From Bacteroidia bacterium (GTDB lineage: Bacteria > Bacteroidota > Bacteroidia > Cytophagales > Cyclobacteriaceae), in assembly GCA_030425425.1 (NCBI GenBank), contig JAUIAO010000005.1, positions 116,851-180,850 of the forward strand: a DNA stretch of 64,000 bases. Direction: 5' to 3'. The notes below the pieces were generated by a model. That model saw nothing but the letters and a program-made list of their open reading frames with translations. It made no database searches and had not been told where the DNA came from. This document shows, piece after piece, positions 37,424 to 47,000 of this stretch; position 1 is the stretch's first letter, and every line of letters begins with the position of its first letter. Made by a program: the position numbers and the translations under genes.

Positions 37424-37476
37424 TGTTCACCGATATTATGAAAAATCCTGGAAGAATTGAAAGGTGTAGGAAATAA

Positions 37477-37509
37477 AAAACCCTTCATACATTCAATATG
37501 AAGGGTTTT
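37477..37509 (-). terminator. Terminator downstream of tRNA-Arg
   Basis: CCCTTCATA (37481-37489) and TATGAAGGG (37497-37505) form a perfect nine-base stem with a seven-base loop. On the minus strand it is followed by TTTTTTATTT, which fits the end of the tRNA transcript. Confidence 0.75.
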
Positions 37510-37532
37510 GCATTTGTTTGGTACTCTATTAG

Positions 37533-37606
37533 TACACCCAGAAGGAGTCGAACCCTCAACCTCTGGAGCCGAAATCCAGCGCTCTATCCAGTTGAGCTAT
37601 GGGTGC
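37533..37606 (-). tRNA. tRNA-Arg (anticodon TCG)
   Basis: The minus strand folds as a complete cloverleaf of 74 bases: acceptor GCACCCA with TGGGTGT, D arm AGCTCAACTGGATAGAGC, anticodon stem CTGGA/TCCAG with loop TTTCGGC (anticodon TCG, reading CGA codons), and T arm GAGGGTTCGACTCCTTC. The 3' CCA is not encoded, as is common in Bacteroidota. It is followed by a hairpin terminator. A damaged second copy lies just upstream at 37630-37730. Confidence 0.95.
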
Positions 37607-37907
37607 ATTTTACACTCTGAAAAATGCGAATCGCAGCGGCGAACCGCCTCAACCACCAGAGCCGATCCGGCTGAGCCGAAATCTGGTATTCTATCGCTGC
37701 GGCGAACCGTCCAGTTGAACTACGAGTGCATATCTTCAAAAGGACTGCAAATATAGTGTTCTTCTTTTCACTTTGAAATCTATTTTTGATTTCACGGTTA
37801 TTCGATGATTATAGGCACTTAAAGTCCTCATTGAACACATTCATCGATCAGTAGGTATAGCTATGATTTTCCATATTAAATTTAGTTTGATTTAAGGGAG
37901 AGATTCA
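37607..37907. other. Region between tRNA-Arg and the TPR kinase gene
   Basis: About 300 bases without a protein gene. The left part is the damaged tRNA copy with its inserted repeats; from 37731 on the sequence is AT-rich and should contain the promoter of the histidine kinase gene, for which I see no exact TAnnTTTG box. Confidence 0.5.
37630..37730 (-). pseudogene. Damaged tRNA-Arg(TCG) copy with inserted repeat
   Basis: Read on the minus strand, pieces of the neighbouring tRNA appear in order: TGCACTCGTAGTTCAACTGG (acceptor and D arm, mutated), ACCAGATTTCGGCTC (anticodon region, TCG retained), GGTTGAGG and GGTTCG (T arm). The copy is interrupted by an extra segment, and a 16-bp sequence, TCGCAGCGGCGAACCG at 37631-37646, returns with one change at 37694-37709. 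Acceptor pairing is lost, so it should not give a working tRNA. Confidence 0.6.
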
Positions 37908-40319
37908 ATGAAAGCCGCAAAACCAACTTTTGTATTCTTATATCTACTGTTAATATCATCAGCTATTTCACAGAGCAGGGTGGACAGTCTATATGAGAAA
38001 TTAAATGCTCATATGAGTACCGATACCACACGAGTGCTTATGCTTACAGAGCTTGCGGAGCTACTTCTATCACAGGATATTGATCGCATCGATACTTTGC
38101 TCAATGAATCGCTACTTCTTTCCGAAAAATTGAAATTTCCGAAAGGTCTCGCTGAAAGTCACAGATTATGGGGACGTTATTCTCATGTGAAGTCAGACTA
38201 CCCACAATCCATCAAACATTTTGAAGAAGCTATAATATCTTTCACTTTAATTTCAGATTTAGAAGGAGTTTCTGGTTGCTATCTCAATATTGGAACGACC
38301 TACTTGCGTCAAGCCAAGTATGAAGATGCGTTGCGCTATTACAATCAAGCAAAGGACATTATCTCAAGTATTGAAGGCAAACCGGGCTTAGAAAAAGTGC
38401 TCAACAACATTGGTATCATTTATTATTACCAGGGTGATTTTCTAAAAGCACTGGATCAATATCAGGCTGCTCTGAAAATCATAGAACTGAAAGGAGACAC
38501 TTCTCAGCTGGCACGTGCTACAAACAATATCGGGATCATTTTTGATCTTCAGGGGGATAGACAACATGCCATTGAATACTATGAAAAAGCATTAGCGCTT
38601 TATCAGAATCTGAATGATAACCTGGGCATGGTGAATATCTATAACAACCTGGGTAGTCTTAATTTGGATCTTAAAAATTACGATAAAGCCTTAGAGTATC
38701 TGCAAAGCGGAATGGCGGTGAACGAGAAAGTGGGAGATAAAGGGCACAACGCACTTTTAAGCAATAGTTTGGGCATGCTATATATTGCTTTGGGTAAATT
38801 TCAGGAAGCTAAGGCACAATTCTCAAGTTCTCTGGCTATCAGTGTGGAAATCGATGATCTGGATATAGTTGCCAGGAATCAGAAGGAACTGGGTACAGTT
38901 TATCTGGAGCTGGGTGACCCAAATCTTGCTCTCCGGTTTGCCAAAAAGGCATATGAAAATGCTGTACAATTGAGCGATCCGAACCTTTTGAAATCCTGTG
39001 CTGAAGTTTTAGCCTCAGTCAATGCAGCAACTGGTAATTACAAAGCTGCTTTTAATTATTACCAAGAATTCAAAACTCTCAATGACAGTTTGTTCAATGC
39101 CGAAAATGTGAAGAAAGTCACGGCTAAGGAATTTGAATACAATTATGAAAAAGAGCAAATGGCCAGGGAGCTGGAGCAGCAGAAAAAAGACGCTTTGACA
39201 GCAGAATTTCAAAAAAGGCAAACTTTGATTAGGAATGCTCTGATAGTGGGAGTGATGTTTTTGATTGCCTTTGCCTTGTTTATTTATCGCAATTACCGCC
39301 AAAAGAGACGCGGGTTGATTCTTCTTTCCGAAAAGAATTACAAGATTGAGCAACAATCAGATGAACTGCGTCAGAAGAATGAACAACTAACCGCTCTCGA
39401 TCGGTTTAAAGAAAATATGACTGGTATGATCGTTCATGATTTAAAAAACCCACTCAATGCAATTATTTCTAATGCTGAGATGCAGGATTCAGAAAATTGG
39501 GCATTGAAAGTTGGACAGTCTGCCAGACAAATGCTGAACATGGTGCTAAACATTCTGGATGTCTATAAATATGAGAATGTAGCGATGCAGGTGTCGCCAA
39601 AGGACACAAGTCTTATTGATATTCTCAACGATTCTGTGGAAGAGGTTAGTTTTTTGGCCCATAGAAAATCGATCAAAATTATGACTTTGGGAGTCGCTGA
39701 GTGTGGAGTCAAAGCTGATGGAGAGATCATAAAACGCGTGTTTGTAAATATTCTGACGAATGCTATTAAATTTTCGCCTAACAATGGTGAAATCACTATA
39801 AGCTCAGAACTCAATAGTACGGATGTTCAGATAAAGATCAAGGATCATGGAGCTGGAATTCCTGAAGATCAGTTGGATTCAGTGTTTGAACGATTCAAAC
39901 AATTCGAAAAGAAAAAATCTGGAGGAGTAGCATCAACAGGCCTTGGACTTTCATTTTGCAAAATGGCTATAGAAGCACACGGAGGTAAAATTGGAGTGAC
40001 ATCCAAGGAAGGAGAAGGTGCTGAATTCTGGTTTACACTTCAAGTAAGTGAAGAATCAGTTTTTAATGATCAGGTAGTAATCTATCAAGTAATTGTTCAG
40101 CCATTAGATTTTACCTTAAGCGTAGAAGAACAAGCACTTATCAACCCGGTATTGACAAGGCTAAAAGAGTACATGGTATATGAAGTAAGCGCCGTACAAG
40201 AAATTATTGAAGAATTGAATGATGTTAGTTCAGAACCTATCCAAAACTGGATGAAGGCAATGAACGATTCACTATATTCAATGAATGAAGAAAAATATCA
40301 CCAGCTAATTAATCTATAG
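37908..40319 (+). CDS. TPR-repeat sensor histidine kinase
   Basis: An 803-residue membrane kinase. A signal peptide (1-21) precedes seven or more tetratricopeptide repeats (about 45-400, for example NNIGIIYYYQGDFLKALDQY), a coiled segment, one transmembrane helix (443-461) and a second coiled stretch. The dimerisation/phosphoacceptor helix has His510 in MIVHDLKNPLN; the ATPase domain has Asn617 in FVNILTNAIKFSP, the DHGAGIP box and TGLGLSFCK. About 90 further residues follow the ATPase core and are unassigned. The TPR part is extracytoplasmic and presumably binds a protein or ligand. The next gene starts two bases after the stop, so the pair is co-transcribed. Confidence 0.92.
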   Translation: MKAAKPTFVFLYLLLISSAISQSRVDSLYEKLNAHMSTDTTRVLMLTELAELLLSQDIDRIDTLLNESLLLSEKLKFPKGLAESHRLWGRYSHVKSDYPQSIKHFEEAIISFTLISDLEGVSGCYLNIGTTYLRQAKYEDALRYYNQAKDIISSIEGKPGLEKVLNNIGIIYYYQGDFLKALDQYQAALKIIELKGDTSQLARATNNIGIIFDLQGDRQHAIEYYEKALALYQNLNDNLGMVNIYNNLGSLNLDLKNYDKALEYLQSGMAVNEKVGDKGHNALLSNSLGMLYIALGKFQEAKAQFSSSLAISVEIDDLDIVARNQKELGTVYLELGDPNLALRFAKKAYENAVQLSDPNLLKSCAEVLASVNAATGNYKAAFNYYQEFKTLNDSLFNAENVKKVTAKEFEYNYEKEQMARELEQQKKDALTAEFQKRQTLIRNALIVGVMFLIAFALFIYRNYRQKRRGLILLSEKNYKIEQQSDELRQKNEQLTALDRFKENMTGMIVHDLKNPLNAIISNAEMQDSENWALKVGQSARQMLNMVLNILDVYKYENVAMQVSPKDTSLIDILNDSVEEVSFLAHRKSIKIMTLGVAECGVKADGEIIKRVFVNILTNAIKFSPNNGEITISSELNSTDVQIKIKDHGAGIPEDQLDSVFERFKQFEKKKSGGVASTGLGLSFCKMAIEAHGGKIGVTSKEGEGAEFWFTLQVSEESVFNDQVVIYQVIVQPLDFTLSVEEQALINPVLTRLKEYMVYEVSAVQEIIEELNDVSSEPIQNWMKAMNDSLYSMNEEKYHQLINL

Positions 40320-40320
40320 A

Positions 40321-41436
40321 ATGTCCATTGAAGAATATGTACCTACCATACTCGTAGTAGATGATGAACCCGACTATCTACGTACAATCAATCAATATCT
40401 AAAAGGTCATAAAGAAAAATACAACGTCATCAATGCTCCAAACGGGCAGAAAGCTCTGGAGCTAATGGATAGAAAGCTACCTGATTTAATAATCTGTGAT
40501 TGGGAGATGCCGGTGATGGATGGAATTTCTCTGATAAAACAGGTGAAAAGTGATGAAACAACTGCTGATATTCCTGTGATCATGTGTACTGGCGTGATGA
40601 CCAGTTCTGTCAATTTGGAGACGGCATTAGAAGCGGGTGCTGTAGATTATATCCGGAAGCCAATAGACGAAATTGAATTAATTGCACGCGTTAAGGCCAA
40701 CCTTCATCTTGCAAGCAATTACAAGAGAATCAAGGAGCTGAATGATTTCAAAGACAGTGTGTTTCGTGTGATTGCTCATGATTTACGCGGACCAGTGGCT
40801 AATATCAAGGAATTCCTGGATTTGGTTTTGGGAAGATATGCGATATTCAATGCCGAACAGTTACAGGAGTATTTGCAGACACTTCAAAAACAAAGCAGTC
40901 ACTTGCTCCACATTTTGCAGAATTTGCTCCAATGGGCTAATAGTCAAAGAAAGTCATTGAGTTATCAGCCTGTAAGACAGCCCATTGCCCCGATTATAGA
41001 GGAGAATCTGAAGCTTTTGGAGAGTAATTTCACCAAGAAACAGATTCAAATTCACTATGAGCCTTCTGATCAGGTTGAAGGTACTTTTGATAAAGAACTG
41101 ATCTCGATTGTTATCAGAAACCTCTTATCTAATGCCATTAAATTCACACCAGAAAATGGCGAAATAAGGATCAAAACTTCCACGGAAAATGACGTCCTGG
41201 AGTTTTCAGTTTCCGATACGGAAGTTGGGATAGAAGAGGAGAGAAAAGAAAAAATATTGGGTAAAACAATCAGTAGAGCTACTTACGGCACAAATCATGA
41301 ACTTGGATCGGGACTTGGTTTAATGCTTTGTCAGGATTTTATAGAGCAGCATGGAGGTGTTTTAGAATTAGATAGTGAAAAAGGTAAAGGAAGTACCTTT
41401 AAATTTTCTTTACCGCAAAAACCTAACTCAGACTAA
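40321..41436 (+). CDS. Receiver-histidine kinase hybrid (REC-HisKA-HATPase)
   Basis: A 371-residue soluble protein: receiver domain (8-125) with phospho-acceptor Asp60 in LIICDWEMPVMDG and conserved Lys113 in IRKPID, then a HisKA helix with His153 in RVIAHDLRGPVAN, then an ATPase domain with NLLSNAIKFTPENGE and GSGLGLMLCQDF. The usual D-G-G ATP box is altered to SDTEVGIEEE, so ATP binding may be modified. It follows the TPR kinase gene by one base and probably takes phosphate from it. Neither protein has a DNA-binding output domain, and no partner response regulator is encoded next to them. Confidence 0.9.
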   Translation: MSIEEYVPTILVVDDEPDYLRTINQYLKGHKEKYNVINAPNGQKALELMDRKLPDLIICDWEMPVMDGISLIKQVKSDETTADIPVIMCTGVMTSSVNLETALEAGAVDYIRKPIDEIELIARVKANLHLASNYKRIKELNDFKDSVFRVIAHDLRGPVANIKEFLDLVLGRYAIFNAEQLQEYLQTLQKQSSHLLHILQNLLQWANSQRKSLSYQPVRQPIAPIIEENLKLLESNFTKKQIQIHYEPSDQVEGTFDKELISIVIRNLLSNAIKFTPENGEIRIKTSTENDVLEFSVSDTEVGIEEERKEKILGKTISRATYGTNHELGSGLGLMLCQDFIEQHGGVLELDSEKGKGSTFKFSLPQKPNSD

Positions 41437-41441
41437 ACCAA

Positions 41442-41816
41442 ATGACAGTTAATGCCCATAAGTTGTTTCTAGTGGATACATTAGGAGCCGGTATCACTAC
41501 TGCAATGATGCTTCTTTTTGCCCAATACCCGGAGTTGATAGGTCTGCCGAAACTGATCCTTTATATTTTCTCAATTATTGGATTGGGGTGTTTCGTCTAT
41601 TCTATTCTAAATTACAAATTGCTGACTAGAAACTGGGGATTCAATCTCAAAGGAATTGCGATTGTCAATACACTTTATGCGCTATCAGTGATTGGAATAA
41701 TTTATTATCATTTTGATTCCATCACGCTGATTGGTCTTATTTATTTCAGTGCAGAGTCTTTCATTTTGTTCCTACTTTCCTGGTTGGAATACAAAGTAGG
41801 GGATTGGAGTACTTGA
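41442..41816 (+). CDS. Four-helix membrane protein of unknown function
   Basis: A 124-residue protein made almost wholly of four hydrophobic helices (about 15-32, 38-57, 68-87, 95-117) joined by short loops; the last bears SAESFILFLLSWLEYK. No family is assigned with confidence. It starts five bases after the receiver-kinase gene and may belong to that transcription unit, though its protein shows no link to signalling. Confidence 0.75.
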   Translation: MTVNAHKLFLVDTLGAGITTAMMLLFAQYPELIGLPKLILYIFSIIGLGCFVYSILNYKLLTRNWGFNLKGIAIVNTLYALSVIGIIYYHFDSITLIGLIYFSAESFILFLLSWLEYKVGDWST

Positions 41817-41878
41817 TTTCTCAGAAAACCACTAAAGACATTTTCCACTCTGCGTGAGTAGTTTGTAGTTTTGCAGCC

Positions 41879-42451
41879 ATGACAATCGAAGAAGTACATC
41901 AGCTGATTAGAAATAGGAGAGCGGTTTATCCAGCCCAATATATTGATCGGGAGATCCCTGATCAACTCATCAAAAACATACTTGAGAATGCAAACTGGGC
42001 ACCTACACACAAGCTAACCCAGCCCTGGAGGTTTAAAGTGATGAAAGGTGCGCCTATTTTGAAAAAGTTTGGGACATTCATGGCGGAGAAATACCGGTCT
42101 CTCAATGATCTCGATTCTTTTTCAGTGGCTAAGTATGAAAAGCTCAAAATGAATCCTCAAAAAGCAGCAGTGATCATTGCGATCTGTATGCAGAGAGATT
42201 CGCGAAATCGTGTACCCGAATGGGAGGAGCTGGCCTCTGTAGCAATGGCTGTCCAAAATATGTGGTTGACGTCAAGTGCCTATGGAATAGGTTCATACTG
42301 GAGCAGTCCTAATCTGCTGGAATATTTTGGTGATTTCGAACCTCTCAATGAGGGCGAAAGGTGCATTGGGCTTTTTTATATGGGATATGCATCACCGATC
42401 AGCAAACACCCACCGAGGCAGCCAATTGAAGATAAAGTGAAGTGGCTATAG
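41879..42451 (+). CDS. Nitroreductase-family FMN oxidoreductase
   Basis: A 190-residue protein of the short nitroreductase type. The N-terminal FMN-binding pattern RNRRAVYPAQYIDREIPD and NANWAPTHKLTQPWRF are family hallmarks, as is the later ASVAMAVQNMWLTSSAYGIGSYWSS and IGLFYMGYA. Such enzymes bind FMN as dimers and use NAD(P)H to reduce nitro-aromatics, quinones or similar compounds; the natural substrate is unknown. It starts 62 bases after the four-helix protein gene. Confidence 0.92.
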   Translation: MTIEEVHQLIRNRRAVYPAQYIDREIPDQLIKNILENANWAPTHKLTQPWRFKVMKGAPILKKFGTFMAEKYRSLNDLDSFSVAKYEKLKMNPQKAAVIIAICMQRDSRNRVPEWEELASVAMAVQNMWLTSSAYGIGSYWSSPNLLEYFGDFEPLNEGERCIGLFYMGYASPISKHPPRQPIEDKVKWL

Positions 42452-42550
42452 CATGTTTTAGAATTACAGGTTAAGGTCATTTTCTTAAAAAGTTGAGTTT
42501 CAAAACATTCTCAATGAACTGTTAGTCATAGAAGTGATAATCATCACGCT

Positions 42551-43972
42551 ATGAAAATATTACTTACAGGAGCTACCGGATACATTGGCAAGAGAATTCT
42601 GCCAGTTTTGGCCGAAGCAGGACATCAGGTAGTTTGCTGTGTACGAGATCAGAGGAAATTTCACCCTGAACAATCTATACGTTCTAAGATTACCATCATT
42701 GAGAATGATCTGACTAAGCCGGACACCTTACGGAATATCCCTGATGACATAGATGTTGCGTACTATCTGGTACATTCCATGTCCAATGCCTCTAATTACG
42801 ATGAATTGGAGCGACAGTCGGCCATCAATTTCCGTGTGGCTCTGAATCGCACCGAAGTAAAACAGGTAATTTATCTCAGCGGCATTATCAACTCTGACTC
42901 CCTATCCAAACACTTACAATCCCGAAAAAACGTAGAAATAGAATTATCCAAGGGTGAATTTGCCCTAACAACTGCCAGAGCAGGCATCATTATTGGTTCA
43001 GGTAGTGCTTCATTCGAGATCATTCGAGATTTGGTAGAGAAGCTTCCTGTCATGATTACGCCTAGATGGCTCAGGACCAAATGTCAACCAATTGCCATAG
43101 CAGATGTAATCAAAGTGTTGGTAGGCGTATTGCAAAATTCAAAAACCTATGACCAAAGCTTTGATATTGCCGGGAATGAAGTTTTGACTTACAAAGAAAT
43201 GCTGTTGGGTTTTGCAGCTGTGCGGGGATTGAAAAGGTATATAGGCATTGTGCCGGTAATGACACCACGTCTTTCATCTTATTGGTTGTTTTTTGTGACT
43301 TCTACTTCATACAAACTGGCTATTTCGCTGGTGGATAGCATGAAAGTAGAGGTAGTAGCTAAAGATAACCGACTGATGAAAATGCTGAATATAGAGCCGA
43401 TAGGCTATCAGGAGGCAGTAAGTAGAGCCTTTAAGAAAATCGCTCAGAATGAAATCATTTCCAGCTGGAAAGACAGCACCGTGAGCGGGATCATGGATTA
43501 CAAAATCAAAGATCACATCAAAGTCCCTGAGTTTGGTTGCTACCAGGATATCCGAAAAAGAAAACTACATGATCTGGAGTATTCAATCGATAGAATTTGG
43601 GGTATTGGCGGGGAAAATGGCTGGTATTATGGTAACTGGCTCTGGAAGATCAGAGGATACCTGGATAAGCTAATTGGAGGGGTGGGATTAAGACGTGGCA
43701 GAACCAGTCCGGTAGACATTGCGGCTGGAGATACATTAGATTTTTGGAGAGTTTTGTTTGCCAATCGGCAAGAAGGAAGATTATTGCTCTTTGCGGAAAT
43801 GAAACTCCCGGGAGAAGCCTGGTTGGAGTTTAAATTGGAAGGGGAGGAGCTGATCCAAACAGCCACATTCAGGCCCAAAGGTCTCTGGGGACGTGTCTAT
43901 TGGTATTCCGTTTTACCTTTTCATGCTTTCATTTTTACAGGAATGCTAGAGAAAATTGTGAGCGTAAAATAA
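42551..43972 (+). CDS. NAD(P)-binding epimerase-like protein with C-terminal DUF2867-type domain
   Basis: A 473-residue protein. The N-terminal Rossmann domain shows GATGYIGKRI (6-15) and the NmrA/extended-SDR pattern AYYLVHSM. Residues ~300-473 form a second domain with RIWGIGGENGWYYGNWLW and RPKGLWGRVYWY, matching the DUF2867 fusion frequent in Bacteroidota. Members are annotated as epimerase-like or stress-related; no reaction is established. It ends at a strong hairpin and stands apart from its neighbours. Confidence 0.88.
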   Translation: MKILLTGATGYIGKRILPVLAEAGHQVVCCVRDQRKFHPEQSIRSKITIIENDLTKPDTLRNIPDDIDVAYYLVHSMSNASNYDELERQSAINFRVALNRTEVKQVIYLSGIINSDSLSKHLQSRKNVEIELSKGEFALTTARAGIIIGSGSASFEIIRDLVEKLPVMITPRWLRTKCQPIAIADVIKVLVGVLQNSKTYDQSFDIAGNEVLTYKEMLLGFAAVRGLKRYIGIVPVMTPRLSSYWLFFVTSTSYKLAISLVDSMKVEVVAKDNRLMKMLNIEPIGYQEAVSRAFKKIAQNEIISSWKDSTVSGIMDYKIKDHIKVPEFGCYQDIRKRKLHDLEYSIDRIWGIGGENGWYYGNWLWKIRGYLDKLIGGVGLRRGRTSPVDIAAGDTLDFWRVLFANRQEGRLLLFAEMKLPGEAWLEFKLEGEELIQTATFRPKGLWGRVYWYSVLPFHAFIFTGMLEKIVSVK

Positions 43973-44001
43973 CAGAAGCCACCTCAAAGAGGTGGCTTCT
44001 G
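43973..44001. terminator. Bidirectional hairpin terminator between convergent genes
   Basis: CAGAAGCCACCTC, loop AAA, GAGGTGGCTTCTG: a perfect 13-base stem starting right after the stop of the epimerase-like gene and facing the end of the giant leftward gene at 44027. T-tracts are absent, but the stem is very stable. Confidence 0.6.
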
Positions 44002-44026
44002 ACTGTCTATTAAATAATCCAACTAT

Positions 44027-47000
44027 CTATTGTTGTTCAAAGTAAAGTTTCTTGTTGAATAGCAACTGATCTTTCTCATCGGACATTCTAATGATCAATA
44101 CGCGATCCAGAGGTACGCTCATTTCAGCGTGTTTATCATTATTTAGTTTCTGCTTGGCAATTCTTTTACCTGACATAGAGTAAATCTCAATATTTCTTAC
44201 TTTTTCGATTGAGCCACCCAAAATGTTCAACTGACCATTCTGGATAAACAATCTGAAATCATCGCGATCTAATCCGGTCACAGTTTCTCCACCTCCATCA
44301 GCAAGAGAGAAAACAATGGTATAAGTCTGCTGAGTAGTGCCATCTACTGCAGTCACTACCACATTGGTTACACCAGGCAATTCAGTAGCATCGATCACCT
44401 CTGCTGTAGCGTTTGGATCATTAGTAGTCGCTGTGACCACCGGAACTGTAGTTTGATTCGCTGGCAGTTCCACAGCATAGTTGAGCAATCCACTGACAAA
44501 ACCATCGATCGTAGTGCCATCAACCTGCAGATCAGAAAGTGAGGCATCATCGGTCACCTCGTCAGAAACACAAAGTGGATAAGGACATTCTGTGTTTTCT
44601 ATAGAAGTGGAACTCAATCCACAATCTACACCGCCATAGATCCAGGTGCCTTCCTCTTTATATGCCCATGAACCTGTATATTCCCAATCCTGACCTATGC
44701 CATCGACATTCGCATCCCCGAAAGTCTCTATCACGGTGATTCCGCTAAACAGCTCAATGGCGTCATTTCCATTTTGGTTCATTTCATCAGATTGAATCAC
44801 ATGTTCGATTTCATTGGCACAATCACCAAAATACGCAGCTATTGCATCATCCTCTCTGGCAAGTAAGATATCATCTCCAGCCATTACCGACATGGAAGGG
44901 AAATTGTATTCCAATCCGTCCGTTCCGCCTCCATTATTGGCAACACCGATACCGTATACGCTTAGATCTGGGATATCTGCCAACGCTCGCAAATGAACAG
45001 CCTTTCCGCTGTTTCCACCAGGTTCGGTAGACCAACGCAGCGCTAATACACCGACCAGTTCCAGATCTTTTGCTACGTCAGATGGAGTGCGGGTGATATT
45101 CCTCACGGCATAGTTCTGTCCACCATTTGCATCTTTGGCAATGGCTGCAATGGTAAAGTTTCCAATTCCATCCAGCTCAATAGAAGGTGAATATGGAGCT
45201 GAAGTGACTGTTGCTACTGTGTCTCCATTTGCCAGATAAATCACCTCATCAATCTGAGAATCTGAGCTCGATGCTGATACTGAGAAATCCAAAGTCGCGG
45301 TATCCAGGGCTATCGAGCCATCTTCCAAATTATCAAAATCTACACTGATGTTTGGTTGCTTCAATGGCTTGTATTCATTCCAATAACTGAGTGAGTCAAA
45401 AACAACTGCCTTTACTGCTGCACGAATTGTTTTTGCATCATCAGCACTTAGATCAAAATCAAAGTTTAGGGCTGTAGGATCTTTCTGGAAAATACTGGTA
45501 TAGAAAGTAACAGCTGATAGATAGGATCCGATATTAGAAGGGTGACTTTCATCTGGATCATACAATTCTAACCCTGAATGATTGTCTCTCACATACCTCC
45601 AGACTGCACCAACAGGTGAGATCAATCCGTTTTGATTGGATTGCATCGTTCGGTATCGCTCTCTCAGCAAGTCGTTCATTTCATTGAATGACATTCCATC
45701 GTAAGAGTTTTTCCTTCCCCAGGTCATATAAAACATCACATCACCAACAGGGTTGGCCATTTCTCTGATGCTGTCAAGTTCTGCTGCTTTGGCAAAAGTC
45801 TGTGTCTCTACCAAACTGATGTCCTTCACAGGACGTGTGCTCTGTTCCTGGAGCACTACGTAATCCCAGCCTCCTTGCTTCATTTTACCAATAGACTCAC
45901 CATCTGACAGGTGATCTTCAAAAGTGTAGCTGCTTACTGTGTTTTCATCTTTGACTAAAACATCACCCACTGAAGCTGCAAGGTCCTGCACGATCTTAGG
46001 CATGTCATTGTAGAAAGTATAGCTATTACCAAGGAAGAGTACCGATCTTTCCTCTCGCTGTGGTGGAACGAATCCACACATTGGGTATGGGCAAACAGAA
46101 TTTTCCATTAAATCAGAAGTAGCTGCACAGTCTGGAGAACCATACATCCAGATTCCATGATCCTTATATGCCCATGATCCGGAGTATTCCCAGAGTTGGC
46201 CTGAGCCATCCACATTCGCATCTCCATAGGTTTCAATTACTGTTGTATCCGAGTAGAGCTCTATGGCATCATCACCATTTTGATTCATCTCATCAGTCTG
46301 AAGAATATGCTCAAATTCACCAGCACAAGTTCCAAAATATGCCGATAATGTGCTGTCTTCTCTTGCGAGCAATATGTCATCTCCAGCAGCAACAGACATG
46401 ACCGGGAATCGGTATTCGATACTATCTGAGCCGCCACCATTATTGGCTACACCAATCGCATATACACTCAAATCAGTAATATCCTCTTTTGCTTTGAGGT
46501 GTATGGCTTTTCCTCCATTGGTACCTGAAGTTGTCCAAAGCAGCGCCATAACTCCTTTTAGTTCCAGACCATGAGGCACGTTATTTCCTGAAGTGAAATC
46601 ACAGAGCGGATAAGGACAGCTGGACTCTGACATGATGCTGTCATTTGCAGCGCAATCTACTCCGCCATAAGTCCACGTATCATTGTCTTTGTATGCCCAG
46701 GATCCGGAATATTCCCATGCTTCGCCAGTGCCATCTACATTGGCGTCACCATAAGTTTCGATCACAGTAGTATCTCCAAATAATTCGATAGCGTCATCAC
46801 CATTTTGGTTCATGGCATCAGTCTGAATGATGTATTCGAATTCATTAGCACATCCACCAAAATATCCTGAAATCGTGCTGTCTTCTCTGGCGAGGAGAAT
46901 ATCGTCTCCGGCAGAAACAGACATCATAGGCAATCGGAATTCAATGCTATCTGATCCACCACCATTATTGGCTACACCAATGGCATAAACACTCAAATCC

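Larger units (their letters stand above)
37219..37532. other. Intergenic region between integrase-like relic and tRNA-Arg
   Basis: No gene. It holds the TATCGG inverted repeat at 37393-37423 and the tRNA terminator at 37477-37509; otherwise AT-rich sequence without open frames. Confidence 0.55.
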
